Notes under the pieces: model-generated
Databases searched by the model: none
Told to the model about the DNA's origin: nothing
Seen by the model: the letters and a program-made list of their open reading frames with translations, nothing else
Program-made: the position numbers and the translations under genes
NCBI RefSeq assembly: GCF_030272615.1
Contig: NC_081415.1
Span: 193,362,695 to 193,426,694, forward strand
Direction of reading: 5' to 3'
Length of the DNA: 64,000 nt
From: Cryptomeria japonica
Taxonomy: Eukaryota; Streptophyta; Pinopsida; Cupressales; Cupressaceae
In this document: in pieces, positions 10,313 to 21,730 of the stretch
Layout of the letters: each line of letters opens with the position of its first letter
Position numbering within the stretch: position 1 is the first letter of the stretch

Positions 10313-11375
10313 TGTGATGCTAAAAAAAGTTGTTAGTATAAGAGGCATACACATATAATGAGACAATATAATATAATTGAAAAGCTTAATTTCAAAACTA
10401 AATCAAAGATGTAAACCATAAGCCTTCCTTGAGATGTCCCATTTTCCTCTATTCTTGAGGACCTTGAAGGTGTTGGATTGATGGGCTCTCAGCGGAGCAA
10501 TGACCTCCAAAGTGACAACTCAAGAGTTGACTAGCTATTTGATCATGATTAACTATGGAGATGATATGAAATGAATGATTTAAGAAACTAGACTAACATG
10601 TTATGATAAATCCAAAAGCTAATTCCTAGATAATTGAAATGCAAATTGTCTATAGTAATGATGCCTAAATTGATATGAGATGGGATCTATATTGCTCCAA
10701 AATAAGGGGTATTTATAGGAATTCCAAGGCCAAAGCTGAGGTGGCAGGAATCGACGGTCCAGATTTGATCTGGAGATATCAAGGGCCAAGATTGAGGAAG
10801 TTGGAGAAGAGGTTGGACGAAGGGACACTTGTCATCTCTGTGGTGACAAGCATCAAGGAGCCTTGCTCATGAGAGGGTAAGTGTCCAAGGGAGGAGACAT
10901 GTGGCAAAAGTGCCATGTGTCTCAAGGAGAGAATATCCACACCATGGGAGGTTAGGATAAGGAGGTTAGAATGTGCAAGATAGGATAGGGTTAGTTAAAC
11001 CCAAGATTAGATTGAATGGGTTAAGTTAGGGGATGGTTAGGTTGGGTGGTTAAAGTTAGGAGCCATGTGCTCATTTGAATTTAGAAATTCAAATAATTGA
11101 AAAATGGTAATTAATCTCAACAAACTTGAGTTTATTAATCTTAATTAGGGATTAGAAGAATTGATTAGTATGGGGAGACATTAATTAATTGAGAATTAAT
11201 TAATAAAAGGGGGGTGTGAGATGAACTATATAAATAAATCATTTAGATTTATTTACTAGTAGATGAATAGAGAAATTAATTAAATTGCTTGTGAATTCAA
11301 TTAATTGAGAAGGGGAATTAATCAAATAACTGCGTATTTAATGAACTATCTTCAGACCATTTTTAGGTGTATACA
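10313..11375 (-). repeat. 5' LTR of gypsy #1
   Basis: The inner boundary is set by the PBS: the LTR ends TTTTAGCATCACA in element orientation (plus strand TGTGATGC at 10313). The outer boundary is chosen at the first plausible TG start, TGTATACACC on the minus strand (plus end at 11375), giving about 1063 bp. It cannot be confirmed without the 3' LTR. The ATTAATTAAT-rich U3-like part and the TATA box at 10708-10718 resemble the LTR of gypsy #2 in layout. Confidence 0.6.
10708..10718 (-). promoter_or_regulatory. TATA box in LTR of gypsy #1
   Basis: The minus strand reads CCTATAAATACCCC, a good plant TATA box. The LTR of gypsy #2 has CTATAAATAG at a comparable place. It would drive the genomic RNA of the element. 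Confidence 0.55.
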
Positions 11376-13110
11376 CTAGTCATAAGAGTAGTCAAAGGTA
11401 TAGAAGAATTGACTTGTGTTGAAGGTTGTGAGTAACCTAGGGTTTCGAAATAACTCTTGATAGGCATGACATTAGAATCAACAATATGTGCAATGCCACA
11501 CAATATATCAATTCCATTCTTGTCACTTTGAAGCATGCATTTAAGACCTCTAATTAATGGAAGAGCTTCACTATTAAGGTATTATTGGGACATCCATTGT
11601 TGAAAGCTGTCTTTGTTTAAAGAAATCTTTTATATTTCTGGTTGGGACTCTTCTCTGATTTCTTCCTAGATTGCTATTAAGGTTGGATTCTGGTTTCTTA
11701 ATATCTATTTTTTGTTTTAAAATTTTATTTGATTGAAGAAACCTTTGTGTGAAAAGAATTGATGTCAAAATTTGTTGAATCATTCATTTAGTTTTTGAAA
11801 TGTGAAATTAGTATGATTTAGATCAGATTTAGCTAATTTCCCCAAATCTATTTTCTTGTTTGTGAATAAATTGGTTTCAAATTAGATTTATGAATTTTTT
11901 CCATGTTTTGAAAAACTAGTAAATTTCATATCTAAATCTTTCTATTTGGAGCTTAATTGTGAAAATTAGTTGCTCTTGTATGTTTCTGGAGTATCAGATT
12001 TATCCAAATTTACCCTATGAAGGGTTATGTTGGTAAAAGTTTGTCAATTTTGGTGTGTTTGGCATTGCTGGTAAAAACTTATTTAGTTCTGATTTTATTT
12101 TCCTAAACTTTAAGTCTGGTTTTTTTTTTAAAAAGAAATAGTTTTTAGTTTTGTGATTTATTTTACCAAAACTTTGTTAATGTTTGTTTAGACTCGGAAA
12201 TTTTTAGAATTATAGCTGAGAAGCTCTTTGAAATTATATATATATAAAGGGGAATTTATTGTTGGGGGGGGGAGTTTTGGGTTGTCGTGGACCTCACGAA
12301 CCCATGTTCGAGGAGCTATGGCTTCCCCAAGCCATGGGGGGAGCCTTGGCTATGAGGCCATGGCATGGCCTCCACATAGCCAAGACTGTGCTGAGACCAC
12401 ATGGTCTCCACCAGCCTTTCCCTTTGGGAAGGGAGGCCCACGTGGGCAACACCTTTAAGGTGCTTAAAAAAAGGGTTTTGATAAAGTTTTTTTTTATTAT
12501 TTTTTTTTTTAGTTTGTTTTTTTAAAATTATTTTGTAATGAATAAATATTAATTAATAAAATATATTAAATATATAAATATTTATATATTTATATATATA
12601 TATATATAGTATTTTTATATTTTTTTAATTAGTGGTTTTAAAATATAGTTTTTGAGGAAATTTGAAAATGTAAAATGGAAAATGGATATTTTAGAAATTA
12701 TATATATATATATATATATGGAAATTTGGAAAATAATTTATTGTTGGTGAAATTTAATTTTTTAAATCCTATGTATAGGGAAATTTTGATATTAGAAATT
12801 AGAGAAAGATATAGTTCGATATGTAATGATTTTATCATTTTAGTGAAATATTGATTTTGGACGAATAAATACCTATATTATTTTATTTATTTTTGTATGT
12901 ATAGTTAATATGCATAAATGTATATTTCGGTGTTTGAATTATGGTGATTTTTCAAATGTAGTATTCGGAAATTCAGAGGGATTAGAAAACTTTGGCTAGA
13001 TTGTATGTTAAACAAAATGAAAAAATTAACGTCATATTAGAGTAGCAAGGATGTGCATTTTAATTTACTATATCCGCATTTACTTTCAAAAATGGCAAGT
13101 CCTTGGATAG
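11376..13110. other. AT-rich spacer without recognisable gene
   Basis: I see no coding region with family signatures here. The stretch is T-rich, with TATATA runs near 12235, 12590 and 12700 and one sharply GC-rich patch at 12254-12460 (separate entry). Part of it may be an undefined solo LTR, but I could not fix both ends. Confidence 0.5.
12254..12460. repeat. GC-rich patch with nested hairpins
   Basis: Inside very AT-rich DNA lies about 200 bp of GC-rich sequence beginning with a G run at 12264. It contains an inverted repeat at 12345-12384 (CTTGGCTATGAGGCCATG against its complement with a 3-nt insertion), a second near-palindrome around GGCTTCCCC/GGGGAGCC (12319-12343), and CCCTTTGGGAAGGG. 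The two short open frames across it look like accidental products of high GC. Confidence 0.6.
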
Positions 13111-13595
13111 GTGTTTTAGTTGTTTCATGAGGTTGTTATCGTATCCGATCATGTCTCTAGTCAGAGAATTATCAATTGTTAACTGTGGGGCTTGTTTAGC
13201 CAAGTGATTTTATATTTCTTTGAACTCTATATACTATTTCATATGTATACCTTGGACTTGTGAGTTCCTTTGATTTGTGGTTAAGTGTCATATGGGAGAG
13301 TGTCTTTAGAGTGGTGGTTGTGCCCAAAGTGGTAAGCAAGATAACCCATCAAAATTTTGTCTGAGAAAGTGATAACTTAATAATTTATTAGGGGGTTTGG
13401 TAGATGGAAACATTAAATAAGATAATTGTACCTCGCTTATGGTTGAGTGCTAGTACAAACTCAAGATGCAGTGAGAAGGCCTGGAATGGCAAACCAATAA
13501 CCTTGTCTTCATGAAAGGATGTGTCAGGTCCACATGAGACTTGGATAGGGCCAGAGGTTTGGGAGAGGTTGCCAAGGTAACCCCGTGGATGTATG
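13110..13595 (+). repeat. dispersed repeat, copy A (inverted partner at 17190-17700)
   Basis: Diverged but clearly homologous to the complement of 17190-17700. Shared blocks include GTGATAACTTAAT, CGCTTATGGTTGAGT, ACTCA-GATGCAGTG and CCTTGTCTTCAT-AAAGGAT. The two copies lie in opposite orientation about 4 kb apart. It could be part of an LTR, but neither copy has clear ends. Confidence 0.65.
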
Positions 13596-13786
13596 TATAT
13601 ATATACATACATATACATACATATATATATACATACATATATATACATAAAGGTATATACACATACATATATATACATACATATATACATATATACACAC
13701 ACACACACATATATATATATACACACACATATATACACACACACATACATATATATATACACACACACATATATTTATATATATAA
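13590..13786. repeat. TA/CA-rich microsatellite
   Basis: ATACATATATATAC-type and (CA)n repeats run for almost 200 bp, with several CACACACACA blocks. All five overlapping open frames here, on both strands, are translations of this dinucleotide/tetranucleotide repeat and are not genes. Confidence 0.95.
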
Positions 13787-13799
13787 CTATTTATATTTT

Positions 13800-15198
13800 A
13801 TTTTAATACCCATATAAATATATATGTATATATTAATTTTAATACATTCAAGTAAATGTATTTAAATTAGCTCACCACAAATTTAAATAAAACTTATGAT
13901 ACAAATTTCTAATCAAATTCTACCAAAATAATAAGACAATTAAGACCCTTACACAACACACAAGCAAATGCATACAACATAGCCAGGCCATTGGATATTT
14001 CCTGTGTGGCACTCCAATCAAGTTAACACTAGACAAAAGACTTTTTCTCTTATATTGAGAAAGGATAAGGGTTAGAGAAATGTGTCTTATGATATCTTAA
14101 ACCTGAGGACCAAATGGAGTCGATGCCTTGTACCTGCAACCTACATAATACCAAATGTTTGCAAATGCGTATACATATAAAAACACTCAAATAGGTGAAA
14201 GAGAATCGCAACATCACATCTCGCTCACAAGTGAGTGAGGTGACACTGTCCCATTCACCCCCATATAGTCATACAAGAGATATAACATATAGATATTATT
14301 GAACATCATATTCATTTAATACAATTGTGAAGTAAAGGTTAGCACAACACATGTCATCATTTTCCAATATAGTAAACCACACCTACTAATTAACATGTAA
14401 TCATGAATGAATCGACATAAAATCGTAACATCATGACCATGCTGTAAATATATCACTGTCGAGCTTAGAAGAATAATTTATTAAATAACATCATAACATA
14501 TCTTAGACAAGAGGAATTCAATCATCAATAAGGAAGTCAAAAGAACACATCAGATTCATTACCATCTAACATAACTATCATGAGAATGATTCATGGAGCC
14601 TTGGCATTACAATAAAAGACAACAAAATACCTTTGAATGTTAAATAACAACAAGATTTGTTGTAGCTGCAACTTCTTCTATAAGTTTGTGTTGTTCTTAT
14701 AGTTTTGGGAATATTTTCATAAAATATTACTCAATTCAAGTATCTTCACATGGATCGGTGCTCTCTTGTTGTAGTCTTCTCCTTAGCAGAATAGACACTG
14801 CTTATTATTATTGAAATTCCATTCACACTAATAACATTAATAAAAAACAACCTAACAAACCATGGAGAAGACAAAGTGGCATATAGGATCTAATACTAAA
14901 ATAGAAAATAAGAAACAAAATAGAGCAGAAGAAATATAATAGATAAAAGGAAGAACACATAATAATTCTTAGTGATCAAATAATGTCAATTTATACAACA
15001 TTGAGGAAAAACAACTTCCCTAGAAATTGGCTAAAGAAACTGACAATTAACTGTGAACATTGATAACAAACTATAGATGGTGGACTCGTAAGTAGAGAGT
15101 TTTATAACAAATTTAATAGTGTTGCCAACAAACTGGAAGATGAAAAATATGTGCATTTCATTTGCCACATCCACATCACTTGTTATTAATTATTCTAA
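13800..15198. other. AT-rich spacer, no gene seen
   Basis: No ORF longer than noise, no RNA gene and no repeat shared with the rest of the window was recognised. Confidence 0.5.
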
Positions 15199-15241
15199 CA
15201 TGTGTATCATGGATTAGCATATTTAAGATGAGAGGCTTCCT

Positions 15242-15585
15242 ACGCCTGTCTCAAGAGCTAAGTTGTCAACAATAACTCCTACTACATGAAAATGAATGGT
15301 CTATGTTGTGAGTTACCAACAGTTGACATATTAAGCACCCAAAAATTGCATGCGGAGAGGTTTTTTAATTATTTAAATGCAAATGATTGGCTATATAAAA
15401 AGACACGCAAAATCCTTCCATGGCATCTTCTTATGATTCCAAATTATGCTCTAGGTCGAGATTGAGGAGATGATTCTACTCATAGATGTAGTTTTGAAAT
15501 ATTGCTTTCAAATCTATTTTTTAGACATCATCTTCCCCATTACCTAAGCCAAATAGCTTCACCAAATGAGATGATTTTGCATACA
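15242..15585 (+). repeat. left arm of foldback copy A (truncated)
   Basis: It begins ACGCCTGTCTCAAGAG, the conserved arm terminus, and follows the left arm of the 38877 element through CCAAATGAGATGATTTTGCAT. It stops where copia LTR sequence starts. Confidence 0.8.
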
Positions 15586-16278
15586 TCAATGACAACAACA
15601 TTTCCTAGCAGAAACAATGTCCAACAATCTACCCCTTTGGCATTGATGGCAACATATCTTCATGTGAAAAACAATCAATGCAAAGAAAGAAAAACATCCC
15701 CAATAGACTCCCCCTAAGATCAAGCAGATAAAACCATTTTTAACATGCTTCTCTCCCCCTTTGACAACAATGCCAAATATCAGAAAATAGACAATCTACC
15801 CCCTTTGATAAACAAATCATGATTCTCTCACCCATAAATAGATAACAAATCCAAGAAACCACTCCACCAAAGGAGCAACACCAACTCATCAATCTAGACA
15901 AAAGGAATAAGACCATGGAGAGCACCAGATTGATACAACTCAATGCATCTAGTTCTGATCAAGAGGGGTGGATACCCCTAACTTGTCTCTCAAATAAAAA
16001 TATGTATCTACAGGCAAAGGTTTAAAGAAAATATCATCAATATTTTCCTTTGCAGACACATATTCCACCTTCACTTCTTCTTCATTGACTTTTTCTCTCA
16101 AGTAATGATATTTGATTGACACATGTTTAGTCTTTAAATGTTGCACCAGATTCTTTGACATGTTAATAACACTGGAATTATCAAAGTATATGACAGTTGG
16201 CTCATCATAGATAACTCTGATATCCTTCAATAATTATTTCATCCAAACTACCTGAGTGCAGCTACCAGCAGTAGCTAT
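15586..16278 (-). mobile_element. copia fragment: LTR end, PPT region and RNase H tail
   Basis: Colinear with 27520-28190 of copia #1: the last about 45 bp of the LTR (AATGACAACAACA ... TGTCCAACA), a PPT-like stretch, and the end of pol. The left junction is inside the foldback arm and the right junction is within an Ala-rich codon run where similarity stops. This third copy is independent of the two longer ones. Confidence 0.85.
15949..16260 (-). pseudogene. copia RNase H C-terminal fragment
   Basis: About 100 codons read IRVIYDEPTVIYFDNSSVIN, then KTKHVSIKYHYLREKV and VKVEYVSAKENIDDIFFKPL, the conserved end of Ty1/copia RNase H (the DNSS catalytic Asp block and the I-x-I-KYHYLRE block). 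The usual ADIFTKPL is mutated. It ends at the natural pol stop after STPLDQN. Confidence 0.85.
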
Positions 16279-17189
16279 AATGCCCTGTCAACAAACCCTG
16301 TAGAATTACACTAAAACTCGCGAAAAGAGTGCAAATAATTTTTTTTTTTAAACATTAATGAGTTTAAAGTTGCACTAAATTAAACATTGCAATAACATTG
16401 CATAAGCTCTGAATACTTATCTTAAAATCCTAAAGGGTTTCCAACAAAGATTACTTATTTAATCTAAAGAATATTAAGATTAATTAACCCAATAACAATG
16501 AGATTGATTTAACCATTTCAGAATGGAACATCTACAACATGAACATACCAATTAAATTCTATTAAGAGATTAAAGAATGGTTGAATACATACAACAGCCA
16601 TAAATTACATTAAAAAATTTAACCATAATTTCATTCATACATTCAAAATTAAAAGGAACAAGATAAATAGATAAACACATACACCATAAAACATGAGTTG
16701 ATAATGGAGTTCACCCCTATTGGGCTAGTTCTTCGAGTCCACTTCAAGTGCAAGACCATTCTATTAAATGAAAGTGAATTATACAAATGTTTACATTAAT
16801 TACATCCAAGAGATACATGAATGATCCGAAAAGAGCAAGAGGATCCATCTGAAACATGGAATGGAGTAAATACAAAAGAAGATTTGGAGCACCTGCCAAA
16901 TGAATTCTATGTAATCCATGACTAAGCATCACATTGTCTAACATGAATATCGAATATGCACATAAAGCATGAACATAGGGATAAGAGCTCCATAATGGTG
17001 CTCCAAGCAAAAACGACACAAGACTGCATTCCAGTGAACATAAGGAAAGAACACATGGTATAACATGACATCGGATCATCTCACAAAACCTACAAATACA
17101 CACCAGATAAGACTTCACAAATAATACCAGGTGACATCTACAAGTCTACACAGCTGTGCACATAAGAGAAGAGTGTTAGCACATAGTTT
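16279..17189. other. unassigned AT-rich sequence inside foldback copy A
   Basis: It begins TGTCAACAAACCCTGTAG directly after the copia fragment, which could be an LTR start, but no matching end or target duplication was found. The 124-codon open frame at 16744-17118 has no recognisable domain. Confidence 0.35.
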
Positions 17190-17700
17190 GGCATGATTAT
17201 CCTCGCAAGCCTCCATAGGCCCTGACCCCCATCATGGGTTATCCCGGTAGCCTCTCTCGAACTACCAGTCCCATCCAAGTTCTATGCAGACCCAAACTAT
17301 CCTTTTATGAAGACAAGGTAGATGGTTTTCCATTCTAGGGCTTCCCACTGCATCCTGAGTTTTTACTACTACTCAACCATAAGCGGGGCACAATTAATCT
17401 TGATTAATGTTTGTAAAACCCAACCCCCTATTTTGTAATTAAGTTATCACTTATTAATCAACTTCTGATGGCTTATCCTACTAACCACTTGGGTGCAGCC
17501 CCCAAACGAAAGCCTCTCTCTCTTACGACACCACAATCCTACTGAACTCTAAGGTACAACTCATGATACCAAAATACTCAAGGAGTTTAGACACAATAAT
17601 AGTTCTCTTGGTCACACAAACCTAGTTCCTACGTTGAGTAAACTAGAGGACTCAATTGAATCATGAAAGGAGACTATAACAGATAAACAACAACAAAAGG
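17190..17700 (-). repeat. dispersed repeat, copy B (partner of 13110-13595)
   Basis: The complement of this segment matches copy A over about 500 bp, with shared blocks listed there. Inverted orientation relative to copy A. Confidence 0.65.
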
Positions 17701-17959
17701 ATTACATTTAAAAATTAAATAAATGATTTGCACAGAAACTTAATCATAAGCCAAACACATAGGCAAACCAAGATAATACATCAAGATATAAAAGAATCCA
17801 GTAATGTTGTTTATTGTTTATCTCAATTGACCAAGTTCCTAAAATTATTAAATTCATCAATAAATTAATTACTACAATAATATTCACAATAACAATAGTA
17901 GTAATTTCAATTGAAAATAATTCTGTAATTACCCATTTAAAGACTTTTGTAACATAATA

Positions 17960-18725
17960 AATAATCAGTCCATAAGATGAAAAATAGATAATTAAAAATG
18001 GAGAGCAAAAAGGCAGATAACGCAATGAATTCATACAAAATATGCAGATTGCAAAGATAGGGAATTCAATAGAGGTGAACGTAGGTAGGCAATGCATGAA
18101 GCATATCAAACAATTGATTTGACAAAAAAAATCTCCACAGGTTTGGAATTCCTAAAGGAGTTGGCAATTATTTGTAGGTTTATCGATATGAAAACAAACT
18201 GTGTGAAAATTAGGGCTCAATTGAAAAAGAATGGGTGACCGAAGTCATCACAATATTCACCCAAATAATTATTTATTGTAATATTCATGACCAAAGAGGA
18301 AAGGGAGAAGGTGTTGAAAGGTGGATAATGGTATATGGATGACAATAATTATTGGAAAGAGATTACCGACGTCTCCACTGTTTATTATGAATTCATTAGG
18401 AAAGATGAATGATTTTAAATCATTGACAAGGAAGTGAAAGGAGAGAAGGAGGGTGCAAGAAAAAATGGGAAGATTTTTGGGAAGATTTTGTAGGAAAAAT
18501 ATTAAAAACCTCGTTAAAATAGAAATCCTTAAAGTAAAAAAATAGTTAAAATATAACAGTTGAAATTTTTTCAATTGTCTTGCATCCCTCTTGGTAATTT
18601 TTAATCATTTATTTTAGAAAACGGATTGTTTACTTCATTGTAGGAAATAGTTTTGATATAATAAATCATAAGTAAAATGTTTTTAAAGTAATGAAAGCAT
18701 GAATTTTATGCATGAAACATTGCAT
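17960..18725 (+). repeat. dispersed repeat, copy 1 (second copy at 34740-35335)
   Basis: Shared with 34740-35335 in the same orientation. Long matches include AAAGGGAGAAGGTGTTGAAA, GGTGGATAATGGTATATGGA, GAATGATTTTAAATCATTGA and GATATAATAAATCATAAG. The open minus frame at 18269-18574 (LVNDLKSFIFPNEFI) is echoed in copy 2 (LVNDLKSFIFHNDFI), so it may derive from a real exon of unknown type. Copy 1 has about 150 bp extra near its end. Confidence 0.8.
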
Positions 18726-19017
18726 TAACAATTACAAGTTTATATGTGGAAGTTTATAACAACAAATAAAATCAACAAACTATAAACGAGTAATATATAG
18801 CACTATACATATGTGGAGAAACTTTTATAGGAAGGTATTTCATCATTAATGTGTGGCTCAAGAATGTATTAATATTAAACAATAAAGCATATATGCAACA
18901 CACTCTCTCTTCAATTTGATAGCATTTTGACAAAAGTCTAGTGTATTTGTAAATGAATTTATCCTAATATGTCTACCTCAAACATCCAACATATAGAACA
19001 AATAGAAAAAAAAATAG

Positions 19018-19350
19018 GGGTCAAAATGGGACCCAAATAGCCTCATCAAAAAACCTAATGCTCCGGTCCACATGACTAAAGTATAAAATGTCTCTCTTAT
19101 TGTGACAAATATATTGAAAGTAAACCTTAAACCAAAATAACAATGGTGATAAACAAAATCTTTTAACTTTTAATTCTAAATAAATAAGCCATAGCATCAA
19201 AATAAGGCCTGAAATAGCCTCATCAAAAAATTTAATGCTCCACCCACATGAATGAACTAGAAAAAGTAACTCCTAATATGACAAATATAATTAATCAAGA
19301 TAACTCACACACCAAAATAAAAATCATTATAAACAAAATCTTTAAGATGT
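19018..19350 (+). repeat. two tandem units of about 180 bp
   Basis: Blocks ATAGCCTCATCAAAAAA, TTAATGCTCC, CACATGA, GACAAATAT and TAAACAAAATCTTT occur twice in the same order, 177 to 182 bp apart. Only two diverged units are present. Confidence 0.7.
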
Positions 19351-19739
19351 ATAGCACTCTATTATGGATGTAGCAACTAATGGGGTCCAATAATAACTTG
19401 CAAGATGCTCTCTAATCCTTAAGGTGCCATAATTAAATTTTTTGTCATAATTTTGTGAGGATGTATTTATATTGCCCTTTTTTCTCTCTTTGTTATAAAG
19501 TAAAAATAATTGCCCACTTCTCTACTTTGCAAGCAAGTCAATGGCCAAAATTTCCATTAAACGGGTAGAAAAAGGAACGACATCTTTATCACTTCGTTAG
19601 GAAGATGTCGTTATACATGAATCTATTCACATGATTTAATTCAAGGATATGATGTTATGTCAATCATATTTTAAGAATGATATGATATTTTTGGTTAAAA
19701 ATAGTGTTAACTAGGGTGTTGACCCTTTACATAGCCAAA

Positions 19740-21080
19740 AGGCTATCTAAAATTAAACAACCGGCCAAAGACAGAAAAAAGACCAAGCAGGGGTACAAAT
19801 CCCAAATAAACAAGGTCAGATGGGGCAAACAAACATATCAAACCTGAAACAACCCAACCCAAATCAAGAGTGGGGAGAGACACCCAAATCTTGACTAAGG
19901 GGGATAGATTTTCCTTTCTGTCTGCGAAAAGCATTTGTCCAAGCAACACTGTCATTAAGAACATTCAAAGAAAAATCAGGCGGGGAGGACCTCGCAAAGT
20001 TATTGCCAGAGTGCTATTGTAGAACAATAGCAGATTGTTGTTGCAGGAGAGAAACAAGAGAAGAATCACTGGAAGAAGAGTAGAGCTGTGGAGTAGGAGC
20101 AATAGATGTAGGAGCCAATGGGGCAGAAGAGTCCATGACCACAATAACATCAGCAATAAGGGGCACCTCATCATGGGAGGAGACATCATCCTGAAGAGAG
20201 GAGTTAGCAAAAGCAGCCTCAGAAACATTAACCATCAAGCGATCTTCAGTAGCATCCTTCCACCAAGTAGCAGCACCTCTGCGATGAAAGAGAGAACTGT
20301 CTGAAGCTAAGTGACCCATTGAGAAGAACCTTCTATAGCGAAATGGGAGGCCCTCATAATCCAATGATTGAGTCAAAAGTTTGTCCCCAACCATTAGAAC
20401 CACATCCCTAGGGAGGGGCAAAGATATGTCAATATCAATTAACAAGCAAGAAAAGGTAGAATGACCCACAGAAGTCGCAGCATCATCAACCTTCAAGAAG
20501 CTACCAATGGAGTTACAGATGGCCTAAAAAAACAAGGCTCCCAGAAATGAAGGGGAAGATTAGGAAGATGGACTCAAACCGGGCGAACAGTAAGGGTTTC
20601 AGTAAGAGCGTTGAAGGAATTTTTCTAAGGCTTAATATAGAGAAATTGATCACCCCAAGCCCACAACTTACTCAAAACCAAATTGCAATCAAGAGTAGAA
20701 GTAAAGGAAGCAACAAAGAAGGCTTTAGCACAAGGAAAAATCTCAATGCCATGAGTAGCTAAAGGCTTCCAAGAATCACTCACTCAATGTTGAAGGTCTA
20801 GAAGAGAAGGCTAGAACCCAGTAAATCTGCAAACCAAAGTGAAACGTTGATAAAACTCAGCATTTTCCACCACCTTAGACTAACCACATACCACAATAAG
20901 GGAGGTCTTAGCAAAATAAAGAGGATGAATTCCCTTGTGAGGAAAAGTAGCAAATTTGGCCACACAGGAAAATCTTCACCTAGGAGCAAAAGAAGAAGGT
21001 TTGGGAGGAACAAGATCACCAATAGTGTGGATCTTGGCACCCAAACCCCTAGCATCAACACCCACAATTGTAGAAGGATT
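19740..21080 (-). pseudogene. L1-type LINE ORF1 (DUF4283 plus zinc knuckle), decayed
   Basis: Reading the minus strand from about 21060: PKPSSFAPR, CVAKFATFPHKGIHPLYFAK, AEFYQRFTLVCRFTGF (DUF4283, the RNA-binding fold of plant LINE ORF1, interrupted by stops), then the intact frame 20014-20496 with LPRDVVLMVGDKLLTQSLDY and EGLPFRYRRFFSMGHLASDS. The last is a CCHC zinc knuckle in which all three cysteines are gone (C to Y, C to F, C to S) while GH is kept. ORF1 would coat LINE RNA. No ORF2 follows; the LINE ORF2 piece at 22030-23590 lies upstream on the same strand, so it is a different insertion. The fragment sits just inside the right foldback arm. Confidence 0.75.
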
Positions 21081-21128
21081 GTCCATAGTAGCAGAAAATC
21101 ACTTGGAGACAAAGGATTGTCCATAGTA

Positions 21129-21730
21129 GTAAATTTAATTACCTCTCAAAATATACATAAAATCAATGAAATGTAAAGAAACTCACTTGGAGACAAAGAA
21201 TATGACATATTGTGTACTTGTTTGAAAAAATGGCCACATGAATGAAAGCCCTAGTAATAGCTTATGAACTGAGAAGGAAAAGGGATACCGGTGTTGTAGA
21301 GTTTTGTAGTCAGAGACCCTTTGGGAAAAAAATTTCATTAGAGTTGTCAAAGAAGATGGTGCCACAACTTCTATTCATATGGCCATTCTTTCAAAAATTA
21401 TGTAAAATCGTCTCAATTTAGGAAGGCATTTGGACCAAGTGATGGGTAAGGTGATGTCTAAAATATAGATTTCAAAGAAATACTTCAGAATCATAATCAT
21501 GAGAAGAACTCAATCCCTACTTAGAGTAGAATTTGGAATAGGAAGTGGATGCCATGGAAGGAGTGTGTCTTTTTATATAGTCAATTCATTGCATTTAAAG
21601 AATTAAAGAATTTATTTGCATGCAATATTTGGGAATTTAATATTTCAAATGTTATGAACTCACAACATAGACGATTGATTTTCATGCAGAAGTAGTTATT
21701 GTTGACAACTCAACTCTTGAGATAGGCGTC
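21129..21730 (-). repeat. right arm of foldback copy A
   Basis: Colinear with 40250-40796 of the compact element: CTCAAAATATACATAAAATC, TTGTGTACTTGTTTGAAAAA, GTCAGAGACCCTT and GGAAGGAGTGTGTCTTTTTA occur in both. It ends CAACTCTTGAGATAGGCGTC, the complement of the left-arm terminus. Just before it, CACTTGGAGACAAAG and ATTGTCCATAGTAG are duplicated, which marks a small rearrangement. Confidence 0.8.

Larger units (their letters stand above)
1..11375 (-). mobile_element. Ty3/gypsy LTR retrotransposon, Tat clade (gypsy #1), 3' end outside window
   Basis: Reading on the minus strand, the order is LTR (10313-11375), PBS, long leader with repeat arrays, gag, protease, G-patch, reverse transcriptase, RNase H, a second (archaeal-type) RNase H, integrase, then an A-rich array. 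The gag-PR-RT-RH-IN order is that of Ty3/gypsy, and the second RNase H between the first RNase H and integrase is diagnostic of the plant Tat/Ogre group. The 3' LTR is not found in positions 1-400 and should lie to the left of the window. The element is old: many stops and a frame change in gag-pol. The left limit is therefore just the window edge. Confidence 0.9.

Noticed and set aside
13388-13817. Five overlapping open frames of 74-126 codons on both strands
   Set aside because: They are translations of the TA/CA microsatellite (YIYI, VCVY repeats), not genes.
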